DNA from: Phyllobacterium myrsinacearum
GTDB taxonomy: Bacteria; Pseudomonadota; Alphaproteobacteria; Rhizobiales; Rhizobiaceae
Assembly (NCBI RefSeq): GCF_014138285.1
Contig: NZ_JACGXN010000015.1
Coordinates: 1-64,000 of the forward strand
DNA length: 64,000 nucleotides
Direction of reading: 5' to 3'
Shown: positions 9,772 through 18,299 of the stretch, in pieces
How the letters are laid out: each line of letters begins with the position of its first letter
Numbering within the stretch: the first letter of the stretch is position 1
Notes under the pieces: generated by a model
Told to the model about the DNA's origin: nothing
Seen by the model: the letters and a program-made list of their open reading frames with translations, nothing else
Database searches by the model: none
Made by a program: the position numbers and the translations under genes

Positions 9772-10956
9772 AGATTTCAGCCGCTTTATCGCGCTGCGGA
9801 CGACGTAACGCGCGCGTCCGAGTGTGCTGCTGCGCAACCGGCGGAGCTTCCAGTAAAAACCGGTCTCGGTTTTGATGCTTTTGGAATGGAGGCTCATTTT
9901 CATCGCCGATTCATCCCGCGCTGTCTTGACGGGATCCGCATAGAATTCACTGATCTTCGCTGCGGCCATACCCGGGCTTTCGAACCAGCGGGGAATATAC
10001 ACATTGCACAGCCGGTCGACGTCCGTGAGCGCCTTGTCGATGCCGGTGCCGGTGATGGGGCAGACGACACAAAATGCATCGCCGATCAGAATCATGCCAT
10101 CCCGTTCATGATTGTGGACCCGTACGAGATCGATAGGCCGCGCGATAACCGGTCCGGTCACTTTCATCTCGCCGAACATGCGCTCGAGACCCGGCATCAG
10201 CACACGCATGCTCTGTTCGGGGTGGTCGCGAAACGACCGCGTCCACTCATCCGAAGAATTTCGGTAGACGAAAAAGTTGGCGCGAATCTTGTTCTCTATG
10301 GGAAAGAGCGTCAGGTAGGAGACACGATCATTGAAACGTTCTCCATTCCAGACCAGAGACGGAAACGGAAAATCGCCCCGTGGTTTCGCCAGGTCAAAAC
10401 CACAGCAAAGTGAATGCTGCGGGCTGATGATATCTCTTTCGACACCGAGCTTTTTACGGATAGCATCGCCAAGGCCCGTCGCGACAACAAGCAGGCGCGC
10501 ACTGAACTTGCGCCCATCGGAAAGAACGACATTCTGACGGTCAGCCGTTGTCTCGATATCTTCCACCCGGCCGATCACCGCGTGGACCTCCTGCGGCAAT
10601 GCACGGCGCAACGCGTTGACGAGGTCGGAGTAATCACTGCCATATTCGCGTTTGGTGCCGCGCTCGACGATACGGCCAAAACGATGCAGCCAGACACCGT
10701 CAAATGCCGTCATCTGGGTGCGGACCGCATCGCTGAGGCCGATGCGTTCAAACAGAACCATCTGATCCTCGCCAATCTTTTCAGCGCGAAAATCCGGGGG
10801 GTGGCGGTCATGAGTGCTGATGAGGGTCACGTCGTAGCCCTTGCGGGAAAGGGCTGTTGCTGCACAGGTACCGGCCAGACCGCCGCCGATAATCAGCACG
10901 TCAGTCTCCTGGACCGTTGTCTGTGCATCCCGTGTTGGCAGTTCGGTTTCAGCCAT
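9769..10956 (-). CDS. FAD-dependent oxidoreductase (flavin monooxygenase / halogenase-like fold)
   Basis: 395 aa. The N-terminus has the dinucleotide-binding motif DVLIIGGGLAGTCAATAL (residues about 20-37), and the flavin GD motif is in LIGDAFCVVCPITGTGIDKA (about 297-316), so it belongs to the PHBH/tryptophan-halogenase/geranylgeranyl-reductase-like class. The substrate is unknown. It lies 25 bp downstream of the CelD-like acyltransferase on the same strand and is probably co-transcribed with it as the distal gene of the leftward polysaccharide block. The stop codon falls inside a truncated repeat, so the natural C-terminus may once have been different. Confidence 0.85.
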   Translation of the reverse strand: MAETELPTRDAQTTVQETDVLIIGGGLAGTCAATALSRKGYDVTLISTHDRHPPDFRAEKIGEDQMVLFERIGLSDAVRTQMTAFDGVWLHRFGRIVERGTKREYGSDYSDLVNALRRALPQEVHAVIGRVEDIETTADRQNVVLSDGRKFSARLLVVATGLGDAIRKKLGVERDIISPQHSLCCGFDLAKPRGDFPFPSLVWNGERFNDRVSYLTLFPIENKIRANFFVYRNSSDEWTRSFRDHPEQSMRVLMPGLERMFGEMKVTGPVIARPIDLVRVHNHERDGMILIGDAFCVVCPITGTGIDKALTDVDRLCNVYIPRWFESPGMAAAKISEFYADPVKTARDESAMKMSLHSKSIKTETGFYWKLRRLRSSTLGRARYVVRSAIKRLKS

Positions 10957-10981
10957 GCCTGTTTCGCTACTTTCTTACACG

Positions 10982-12130
10982 TCAGTCTTGACTGCGCTTT
11001 TGACGCAGCGCCCGCAAGATGGTCCATTTCAACGGTCGTAGTTTCTGCCAAGCCGCGGTGGAGCGGAGATATTCCATCACCTGTATACGCCGTATGAATA
11101 CTTGGCCTTTCCAGCTGACGATGCTCGTCATTCTGGAAAGTGGAACAGTTGTGTCACAATGCTCGAGCTTCCACGGTTCGTTGCCGATACCGAGGTCCAT
11201 ATATTCAAAGCCGTTTCTGTGCAGCCATTCAAGCGTCCTGTAATATATAATACGGCCGACTGAATACTTTGCCCAATCGTCTCCTTCAAAGCCGATCATG
11301 ATGGCATAATAGGTCTTTGCCTGAACAAGCCCCCACAGGGTCGCGACAATCTCGTCACCAACCTTCATGGCAGTCAGATGCAACATTCCGGCTTTGGAAA
11401 AATGCGCGGTCCCCTCATGGAAGAACGCATATTTTTCCGGTTCGGCATCGAAGCCCGGTACCTGTGTGTCTTCGAAGCGGCGCTGTTTCTGTTTGAGCAG
11501 CCGATCGACAAAAACCGCCTGTTCACTCCTGTCGGTCGCAATGATGTATTGGGTAGGTGCAATACGATCGAGCCCGCGCATTTTCTTGAGCAGCGTTTTC
11601 CGATAGGGTTGCGCCTTGTCGATCTCTTCCCAAGGGCGCTGAAGATTGTTGCCATGACAGAAGACGTCATTGGCACCATCCGCCAGAAGATCAAGCGGAT
11701 TGATCAACCCGCCAATGCGGGCGGGCATCTTGTCCAGCATGATCACATCGAAATCAGGGAGTACGGCTGTTATTTTTTCCCAAAGATTGACGGCGGTATC
11801 GTAGGTCCAGTCCGGTGAACCCGGAAAGAGGACTGGTGCGTTGTAATCGGCGGCTTCTGCATCGACGAAACCCAGAATCTTTGTGCCCTTGCGCGTGGTA
11901 ATGCATAATGGAATGAAAATGAGGGGGGCTCCGGCATCGTCGCGCACTTCGACGAAACAGGCCTGAATACTGCCCGCCCGGCCGAATGTGGACCACCACA
12001 CCTCCAGAAACGTGCGGGACTGGAAAACATGGTATCGCGGGGCCGCCGCCGGATTTGCTGATCCGGTAGGCCACTCTGCCGACAGATTATCCAGACTGTC
12101 ATGGACGTGGATGGTGAAATCTATATTCAC
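10982..12130 (-). CDS. CelD/BcsL (FemAB-like) GNAT acyltransferase
   Basis: 382 aa. A two-lobed GNAT protein of the CelD/FemAB-like type: an N-terminal lobe with FQSRTFLEVWWSTFG, and a C-terminal lobe with MLHLTAMKVGDEIVATLWG, YYAIMIGFEGDDWAKYSVG and MDLGIGNEPWKLEH. Such enzymes acylate sugars or peptides during surface-polysaccharide production; HfsK of the Caulobacter holdfast is an example of the class. First gene of the leftward block, divergent from the GT2 gene across 223 bp that hold the shared palindrome. The acyl donor and acceptor are not known. Confidence 0.83.
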   Translation of the reverse strand: MNIDFTIHVHDSLDNLSAEWPTGSANPAAAPRYHVFQSRTFLEVWWSTFGRAGSIQACFVEVRDDAGAPLIFIPLCITTRKGTKILGFVDAEAADYNAPVLFPGSPDWTYDTAVNLWEKITAVLPDFDVIMLDKMPARIGGLINPLDLLADGANDVFCHGNNLQRPWEEIDKAQPYRKTLLKKMRGLDRIAPTQYIIATDRSEQAVFVDRLLKQKQRRFEDTQVPGFDAEPEKYAFFHEGTAHFSKAGMLHLTAMKVGDEIVATLWGLVQAKTYYAIMIGFEGDDWAKYSVGRIIYYRTLEWLHRNGFEYMDLGIGNEPWKLEHCDTTVPLSRMTSIVSWKGQVFIRRIQVMEYLRSTAAWQKLRPLKWTILRALRQKRSQD

Positions 12131-12353
12131 GACGATAACTTGACCCTGTGGTCTTTTCCAGAATGTGCGCAGAAAAGTTGGCCAATCGACTGATCCACCC
12201 CTGACTGGCTCCGGTGACTGTTTTTGTTTCTAACCCGTAACGGTTTGTATATCTCATAACTTTATAAAAAAATGCTTTCTTTATAGTGTAAGTCTAACAA
12301 CTTAGGCCCGCTTTGCCATCGTCATGGCGGCGCTTTTCTACAGGACCTGACTG
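12131..12353. promoter_or_regulatory. Divergent promoter region of the left polysaccharide block
   Basis: 223-bp intergenic region between the leftward acyltransferase and the rightward GT2 gene. It holds the 15-mer AACCCGTAACGGTTT at 12232-12246, one base off the reverse complement of the palindrome in the second divergent region at 18259, followed by an AT-rich stretch (about 12246-12300). I could not choose one -35/-10 pair with confidence. Confidence 0.5.
12232..12246. promoter_or_regulatory. Candidate operator, copy 1 (AACCCGTAACGGTTT)
   Basis: Imperfect inverted repeat: AACCCG, TAA, CGGTTT. It matches the reverse complement of the perfect copy at 18259-18273 at 14 of 15 positions. Its place in a divergent promoter region of the same locus suggests a common regulator. 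The protein that would bind is unknown. Confidence 0.5.
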
Positions 12354-13352
12354 ATGACCGTTTCGATTATCATGAAAACGCTCAACGAAGAAAAACGCAT
12401 CGCGGCAGCCATCGAAAGTGCGTTGCAGGCTCTGCCTGATGGTGCGGTTGAAATCATCGTCGCGGATAGCGGATCGACGGATCGCACCGTTGAAATTGCA
12501 ATGAAGTATCCGGTTATCGTTGCACAGATCATGAATCCGGCAAGACCCAGTTGCGGGATCGGACCGCAGTTGGGTTTCCAGTACAGCCACCACGATCTCA
12601 TCTGCCTGATGGATGGCGACATGCTGCTCGACAAGGATTTTCTTGGCGAAGCCATCGCCTTTCTCGAGGCCAATCCAAGGGTGGCGGGTGTCACGGGGCA
12701 CGTGGCTGAAATGAATGTCGACAATCTCGAATTCACCCGCCGCGTGCGTCGCGCATCGCCGGAAAACCGCATCGGATCAATTGACAGGATGAATGGCGGC
12801 GGCCTTTACCGCCGCACCGCCATCGAGCAGGCCGGGTACTTCTCAGATCGTAATCTGCACGGCTACGAAGAATTCGACCTGGGCGTAAGGTTGCGCGCGC
12901 TGGGGTGGGAGCTGTACCGGATGGACCGGCGTTTCGTCGAGCATTTCGGTCATTCGATCAACGCCTATAAATTGCTGGTGCGACGCTGGCAGTCCAAATA
13001 TCTGCGGGGTGTCGGCGAGTTGCTTCGGGCGGCGCTCGGCCGTCCGCATTGGAACAAACTCGTGCAGGAATTGCCGGAGTTGCGCCTTTGGGCCGGTGTG
13101 TATGTCTGGTGGCTGGCGATGATCGCTCTCGTGATTTTCTTGCCCGACAAAAAGCTTGCCCTTGGGATCGACGTGGCTTTGATCATTCTTGTCGTTGCCG
13201 CAATGAGCCTGAAGCAGCGTAGTCTTTCGCTGGGTTTTTATGCTGTTGTCGCCTGGTTTTTCCATGCGGCGGCTTTGCCGCTCGGCTTTTTCCATCCCAG
13301 GCGCCAGCCCGATGACTGGATCGAGAGTCAGGTCGTCTCGAAAGACCCTTGA
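12354..13352 (+). CDS. Family 2 glycosyltransferase, membrane-anchored
   Basis: 332 aa. The GT-A domain opens with SIIMKTLNEEKRIAAAIES, has ADSGSTDRTVEIA for nucleotide-sugar binding and the DxD-type LMDGDMLLDKDF at about residue 85; EEFDLGVRLRALGW is the conserved ED segment. Three hydrophobic helices close the protein (about 240-315), so it acts at the inner face of the cytoplasmic membrane, adding a sugar to a lipid-linked chain. First gene of the rightward left block; the glycoside hydrolase gene starts 9 bp after its stop. Confidence 0.9.
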   Translation: MTVSIIMKTLNEEKRIAAAIESALQALPDGAVEIIVADSGSTDRTVEIAMKYPVIVAQIMNPARPSCGIGPQLGFQYSHHDLICLMDGDMLLDKDFLGEAIAFLEANPRVAGVTGHVAEMNVDNLEFTRRVRRASPENRIGSIDRMNGGGLYRRTAIEQAGYFSDRNLHGYEEFDLGVRLRALGWELYRMDRRFVEHFGHSINAYKLLVRRWQSKYLRGVGELLRAALGRPHWNKLVQELPELRLWAGVYVWWLAMIALVIFLPDKKLALGIDVALIILVVAAMSLKQRSLSLGFYAVVAWFFHAAALPLGFFHPRRQPDDWIESQVVSKDP

Positions 13353-13361
13353 GGCTAAGAC

Positions 13362-15602
13362 ATGCAGAACCAGCTTCGCCGAAGAGAAATATTCGAACGG
13401 GAGGGAACCGGATTCATTGCGATGTGCAGTTCGATCACGCGGAGATTCTCTGTCCTACTTGCCTTGGGTTTCCTGCTGTTTGCATTTCCGGCCCGTGCGG
13501 AGGATGTCTGGTCGCCGGTACGGGAGATCTCGCTCGAATTTCAGAGCGGGAGCCCGCTCGATTTTTCAGTCTTGCTTTCCAATCCTCCGATCAGTGAGGA
13601 AAACCGCATCGTCATCAACAAGGATGGACGACTGACGCACGCCGATGCACCGGAACAGCCGGTGCGGTTTTTATGTGCGTCGCTGGGCTGGAGTCCTGCT
13701 TCCGGCGGCTTCCCGGATCATGACGGTGCTGATCGTTACGCGCGACAGTTGAAAATGCACGGATACAACATTGCCCGTTTTCATTTCGTTGACGCGGCAC
13801 TGATGTTCGGACGCAGTGCCGATTTTGACTTCAATCCGGAGATCTTGGACCGTTTCCATTATCTGATGGCTGCTTTGAAACGGAATGGCATCTACTGGAT
13901 CATGGATGGTCTGAGTTCGTCGCGAGGCGCCTATGGCGGGTTCGACGATCGCTGGGAGCTTACTGGCGAATTGAAACTAGAAGTTCAGATCGACGAGAAA
14001 TCATTCCAACACTGGCTGCGTTTCCAGAAGGAAATTCTGGCAACGGTCAATCCCTACACCGGGATTGCGCCGATCCGGGATCCGGCGCTGGTTGTCATCG
14101 TCCCCTTCAATGAAAATGGTATCGAATTTGACAGCATCGTGCATCAGCGCGACGGACAGCCGCATTATTCGACATTGCTCGCACCCGCTTTCAATACATG
14201 GCTGCAATCACGCTACCCGTCGACAGAAGCACTCGCCGATGTCTGGGGATGGGTGAAAGCCGGCGAGCGGCTGGAAGACGGGACGATCAGCCTCCCGGCG
14301 AGCCGCTATGAAAAGACGCCGAGGATGCGCGATTTGCAGGCCTTCTTTATCGATGTTGAAACGCGCTCGGCGGAACGGATGACCGCGGCTCTTCGCGATC
14401 TTGGCTTTAAGGGCGTGATTATACCCTACAATAATTGGCCGAGTATCCAGACGAGTCTGTCGCGGGCGGGGCAACAGGCGGTGGCGATGAACACCTATCA
14501 AGACTGGGTCGGATCGTATGAGCCCGGCAGCACGATGGGACAAAAAAGTTCGATTGCCGATGCCGCCGCCTACGTGCGTGTCATTGCCGCTGCCCGTTGG
14601 CTCAATCGGCCTTTCATTGTCACGGAATATGATCACCTGTTCTGGAGCCGATACCGCTATGAGGCAGGCATTGTCATGCCAGCCTATGCAGCCTTGCAGA
14701 ATTGGGATGTGTTGTGCCGGCATGGTCACGGTCCGATCGTGCTCGCCTATGGCGAGGATTTTGCGCATAAACGCCAGATGCTTCCCTATGCCATTGCCCT
14801 CGATCCGGTGGCACGCGCAGGCGAAACACTGGCGGCGCTGTTGTTCAGGCGTGGCGATGTAAGGGGGTCGCCGGTTTCCATTCCGTTCGTGGTCAACGGG
14901 ATTGACGATTTGACGCAGAATACGCAGGAACGTGAGCCCGACGTCTTGACGGGTCTCGCTCTTCTGGGTGCGATCGGGCTGCAAAAGGACCCCTTGCCAC
15001 CGAATAATCTGGTGGTCCCATCACCGCGCAAGACCGCATCCGCTGCCAAAATCATGGCAGTTCTGCGCGACGGCCAGTTGCTCGGCCCGGCCAATATCAC
15101 CAATCCGGACAAAGGCATTTTCGAGAGCGACACAAACCAGATCGCTCTTGACCAGAGCAAACTTCGTATCACTGTCAAGACCGAACGCACAGAAGCGATT
15201 GCCTTTGCCGATCTCACGGATACGGTCACACTCGGTGCTCTGACAGTGGGAAATGCTTCGGCCAAAGGCCTTTTTGCCGTATCATCCCTCGATGATCAGC
15301 CCATAAGGGCCAGCCGGCGGCTGCTGGTGATCTATGCGACGGATGCCCAGAACAGTGATATGCGGTTTTCGGACAATCAGGAACGTGTCATCGCCGATTT
15401 CGGCCATTTGCCGGTGCGCATCAAAGCGGGCAGTATCGATTTTTCCCTGCCCGGCGAAGGACGCTGGACTGTCTCGCCGGTTGGCCTGGACGGCAAGGTA
15501 AAGCCGGTTGTGGCGGACGGAAACGGTATCCTTTCGACGCGTCTTTCCAACGTTGGACCCGAGGGACCTACCACCTATTTTCTGGTCGAACGGCAACCGT
15601 AG
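13362..15602 (+). CDS. Secreted glycoside hydrolase, GH-A clan-like
   Basis: 746 aa. A basic stretch and hydrophobic core ending in FAFPARAED (about residue 48) form a signal peptide, so it is exported. The next 400 residues look like a TIM-barrel hydrolase: KMHGYNIARFHFVD early, an Asn-Glu pair in VVIVPFNENGIEF (likely acid/base) and a Glu after strand 7 in PFIVTEYDHLFWSRYR (likely nucleophile). A beta-rich C-terminal part of about 250 residues follows. Start 13362 has GAGG 7 nt upstream; ATG 13422 would give a cleaner signal peptide. It probably trims the polysaccharide made by the locus; the specificity is not known. Confidence 0.72.
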   Translation: MQNQLRRREIFEREGTGFIAMCSSITRRFSVLLALGFLLFAFPARAEDVWSPVREISLEFQSGSPLDFSVLLSNPPISEENRIVINKDGRLTHADAPEQPVRFLCASLGWSPASGGFPDHDGADRYARQLKMHGYNIARFHFVDAALMFGRSADFDFNPEILDRFHYLMAALKRNGIYWIMDGLSSSRGAYGGFDDRWELTGELKLEVQIDEKSFQHWLRFQKEILATVNPYTGIAPIRDPALVVIVPFNENGIEFDSIVHQRDGQPHYSTLLAPAFNTWLQSRYPSTEALADVWGWVKAGERLEDGTISLPASRYEKTPRMRDLQAFFIDVETRSAERMTAALRDLGFKGVIIPYNNWPSIQTSLSRAGQQAVAMNTYQDWVGSYEPGSTMGQKSSIADAAAYVRVIAAARWLNRPFIVTEYDHLFWSRYRYEAGIVMPAYAALQNWDVLCRHGHGPIVLAYGEDFAHKRQMLPYAIALDPVARAGETLAALLFRRGDVRGSPVSIPFVVNGIDDLTQNTQEREPDVLTGLALLGAIGLQKDPLPPNNLVVPSPRKTASAAKIMAVLRDGQLLGPANITNPDKGIFESDTNQIALDQSKLRITVKTERTEAIAFADLTDTVTLGALTVGNASAKGLFAVSSLDDQPIRASRRLLVIYATDAQNSDMRFSDNQERVIADFGHLPVRIKAGSIDFSLPGEGRWTVSPVGLDGKVKPVVADGNGILSTRLSNVGPEGPTTYFLVERQP

Positions 15603-15622
15603 GCTCGCGAGCAGACACGTCT

Positions 15623-16726
15623 CTAGAAGAAGTCCGATACAAGACGGCTCCACGACTCTCCGGCAAGCCCGCCGATAAACATCTCATTGCGCGCTATGGC
15701 ATCCGTGACGCTGCTGTATCGTGTCGAGACGCAGGTATGGGCTCTGTGCTTGTAGAACATGCCCCTGTGACGGGACAGGGCCTCCAGCTGCCGGGGCTGA
15801 ACATGCCCCCTGGCACCGACAAACCCGGACTGTTCCAGATGGTACATCATCTGGTTGACAACGGTATGTTCCTTGTTCTTCTGGCTGAAGACATTCATAA
15901 TCTGCGCAATGGATCCCGGCTGGCCAAAGTAGACAAAACACCCGTTCAGTTCAGCTTTGCTGTCCCAGACGGAGCGAATATGCAGGGGGCCAAGCGAGCT
16001 GTTTTGCCGGGCAATTCCCAGAATCCAGCCAAGTTCCAGTTCTGACCACACCGGGCGGACGGAATAGGGTGCCAGAAATTCCGGGACCGTCGCCAGAAAA
16101 AGCTCCGATGACATTGTCTCGTCATGCATGCCGTGCGTGTGTTCGGTATTGAAGGAGGCAACCATTCGCTTCACCAGCCGATCGGCGGGGCGTGCGAGGG
16201 GAAGCCGCGCCGTAAAGCGCAAAAACGCTGAATGTTTGCCACCGGTCTGGGCAAGGAACCCTGCCGGCTGGAAAACACGGTACCAGTCAAGGCCATGCAA
16301 AGGCATCAATGTTCCGCCAACCGCCTTCCAGTGATCGGCACTCACCGGGGAAGCACTGTCGCTGAAGCAAAGATCCTGATGGCGTGGCCGCATTGTGAGC
16401 GCCAGTTCGGCGGCACCGCGACGGGACATATCAGGATCGGTCATGAAAGCGCACAGCAGGCGGGCAGTTACGATTCTGTCATCGACACTGTACTGCATGG
16501 GAATAGCCAGAATAGCGCTGTTTATACTCCCATTTTCCGTTTCGTGAACAAAGCTTCCGTACTGGATCTCGTAAAAAGGGCTGCCAAAAAACAGATCTTT
16601 GAAATAGTTGTTGAAGGCGGTGGATGAATCCCCGGTTTTCTTGCGGAATATTTTGTAGAACAGCCGTCCGACTTGCGGAATATCTTCCACAGTCATAGGA
16701 CGTATCTGTCTTCTCCCTTCCATCAT
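15623..16726 (-). CDS. GNAT-like acyltransferase domain protein of the polysaccharide locus
   Basis: 367 aa. The N-terminus IRPMTVEDIPQVGRLFYKIF has the look of a GNAT domain, but a textbook acetyl-CoA loop is not clear, so the assignment is weaker than for the CelD-like gene. No signal peptide and no long hydrophobic helix, so it is cytosolic. It is transcribed leftward behind the flippase gene (107 bp gap) and ends 20 bp from the stop of the convergent glycoside hydrolase. It may decorate the repeat unit before export. Confidence 0.6.
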   Translation of the reverse strand: MMEGRRQIRPMTVEDIPQVGRLFYKIFRKKTGDSSTAFNNYFKDLFFGSPFYEIQYGSFVHETENGSINSAILAIPMQYSVDDRIVTARLLCAFMTDPDMSRRGAAELALTMRPRHQDLCFSDSASPVSADHWKAVGGTLMPLHGLDWYRVFQPAGFLAQTGGKHSAFLRFTARLPLARPADRLVKRMVASFNTEHTHGMHDETMSSELFLATVPEFLAPYSVRPVWSELELGWILGIARQNSSLGPLHIRSVWDSKAELNGCFVYFGQPGSIAQIMNVFSQKNKEHTVVNQMMYHLEQSGFVGARGHVQPRQLEALSRHRGMFYKHRAHTCVSTRYSSVTDAIARNEMFIGGLAGESWSRLVSDFF

Positions 16727-16833
16727 CGCCCCCGCATGAATTATTCAGATTATTTGTCAGGATATATCGATTGCCGGCATGAACATGCAATGCAATCGAA
16801 TCACCATTTTTATATTTGCCATTAAAAGAATAT

Positions 16834-18138
16834 CTACTTGGTAAATACTCTTTCCTGCGCTGCAGTGCGGCTGTTTCGCGCCAATCGCAGAAGGACAAGC
16901 CAGGCTGCAATCATAATGCTGATCTCGATCAGATAGATCGAAATGAATGTGCCCTGAGGCGGTGCTATCCACGTGGCCCAAGCGATCAATCCCGCACCCA
17001 GTGCATTGCCGGTGTTGAGAATGATCGCGCGTGGACCGTGATAGCCAGCTGCCCCAAGCGCGTCGATGGCCACCGACCATACGGCGAGAAAGATCACCGT
17101 GCCGCTCAATATCCGGCAGAATGACACCAGCGACACATATTCATGGCCAAACAGAATGGGTAGGAAGGGTGCTGCGATGTAGATGATCAGGGCTGAGCCA
17201 AAGCCGATGCCCAGAGCAGCCAGCAGAATTTTTTTGGTTTGGCCGATTGCGTTGTGAATGCCGTCCGCGCTCAGGCGTGCAAGGCTGGGATAGACGAGGC
17301 GGTTCATCGCGTCGATGGAAAGGTAACTGCTGTCCACGATGCGCCGTACGACGCCGTAACTGCCAACGACCTCAGGATTGGCCATGATGCCGAGCATGAG
17401 AAGATCGACATTCTGGCGGATGGCGCGAAAGATGAAGGGCGTTGCAAACAGGATTCCCAGTCGGATTTCTTCCCGCACGATCCGGTATTGTGGCCGCCCG
17501 AGCTTACGCAATGACCACATATAGACAATCGTCACCAGCACATGGGTTGCGAATTGCCAGACTGCCCAGTCGACCAGACTTGTGACTCCGAAAACGAGGC
17601 AGGCGAGCGCTGCCGCTGCCGTGCGCGCAAAAGCGAAACCAACGACTGAGCGGTTTGCTGCAGGAAATTGCGAATGGCCGATGAAGACTTGCTCGGTCAA
17701 CAGGATAATGCGCACCAGAATGATATTGGTGATGAGAATCAGCAGGATCGCGACGATGTTCTCAACGGGATCAGGCGATAGCTTCATCCAGAACGGTAGA
17801 ATAATGGCGCCGAGAATGACCAGCGCGATGCCGCTTGTCAGTGTCAGAATAAGATTGTGGCCCAGCATGACCGGATACATGGAATGATCGCGAGCGACGC
17901 GGCGCACCAGACATTCCGACGCACCAAGGCCGCACAGATGCACCGCAATACTCGTGACGGCGGTAACCGAGACAAACACGCCGAACTCAACCGCTCCGAA
18001 CGAGCGCGCCAGAATAGCAAATGTCACCAGCTGCGCCGCGTTGGCGATCAGCAGACTGCCGCTTGAAGCAGCATAGGACAACACCATGGGAAAGAGCCGC
18101 GGCAATGCACCGATGATCTCGGTAATATTCAGTTTCAT
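16834..18138 (-). CDS. Polysaccharide flippase, Wzx-type (MOP superfamily)
   Basis: 434 aa with about twelve to fourteen predicted membrane helices, e.g. LIANAAQLVTFAILARSFGA near the N-terminus and FISIYLIEISIMIAAWLVLL near the end. The opening ARSFGAVEFGVFV segment is typical of polysaccharide-exporting MATE-like proteins. It should flip undecaprenyl-linked repeat units across the inner membrane. First gene of the leftward arm of the right block; its start faces the chain-length gene across 161 bp that contain the perfect palindrome. Confidence 0.88.
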   Translation of the reverse strand: MKLNITEIIGALPRLFPMVLSYAASSGSLLIANAAQLVTFAILARSFGAVEFGVFVSVTAVTSIAVHLCGLGASECLVRRVARDHSMYPVMLGHNLILTLTSGIALVILGAIILPFWMKLSPDPVENIVAILLILITNIILVRIILLTEQVFIGHSQFPAANRSVVGFAFARTAAAALACLVFGVTSLVDWAVWQFATHVLVTIVYMWSLRKLGRPQYRIVREEIRLGILFATPFIFRAIRQNVDLLMLGIMANPEVVGSYGVVRRIVDSSYLSIDAMNRLVYPSLARLSADGIHNAIGQTKKILLAALGIGFGSALIIYIAAPFLPILFGHEYVSLVSFCRILSGTVIFLAVWSVAIDALGAAGYHGPRAIILNTGNALGAGLIAWATWIAPPQGTFISIYLIEISIMIAAWLVLLRLARNSRTAAQERVFTK

Positions 18139-18299
18139 TGCGTTCTACGATCTGGTCGAAAGACTGAAATTTGCATCTATATCGCTAAACGCCTTGCTGG
18201 GAGATAGCCATTTATTAACCAAACTTTGCAATCTATGGTTTAGATATACATTACTGGCAAACCGTTACGGTTTGATTGATGCTTACAGAGTATTGCTGA
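18139..18299. promoter_or_regulatory. Divergent promoter region of the right polysaccharide block
   Basis: 161-bp region between the flippase (leftward) and chain-length (rightward) genes. AT-rich in the middle, with the perfect palindrome AAACCGTTACGGTTT at 18259-18273, 27 bp before the chain-length start codon. A TTAACC element at 18216 resembles half of a CtrA site, but no properly spaced second half is present. Confidence 0.5.
18259..18273. promoter_or_regulatory. Candidate operator, copy 2 (AAACCGTTACGGTTT)
   Basis: Perfect inverted repeat with 6-bp arms and a 3-bp spacer, typical of a dimeric helix-turn-helix regulator site. The same motif, one base changed and in opposite orientation, is at 12232 in the other divergent region of this locus. 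Confidence 0.55.

Noticed and set aside
18205-18225. CtrA site near the chain-length gene
   Set aside because: Only one TTAACC half is present; no second TTAA at the required 7-bp spacing.
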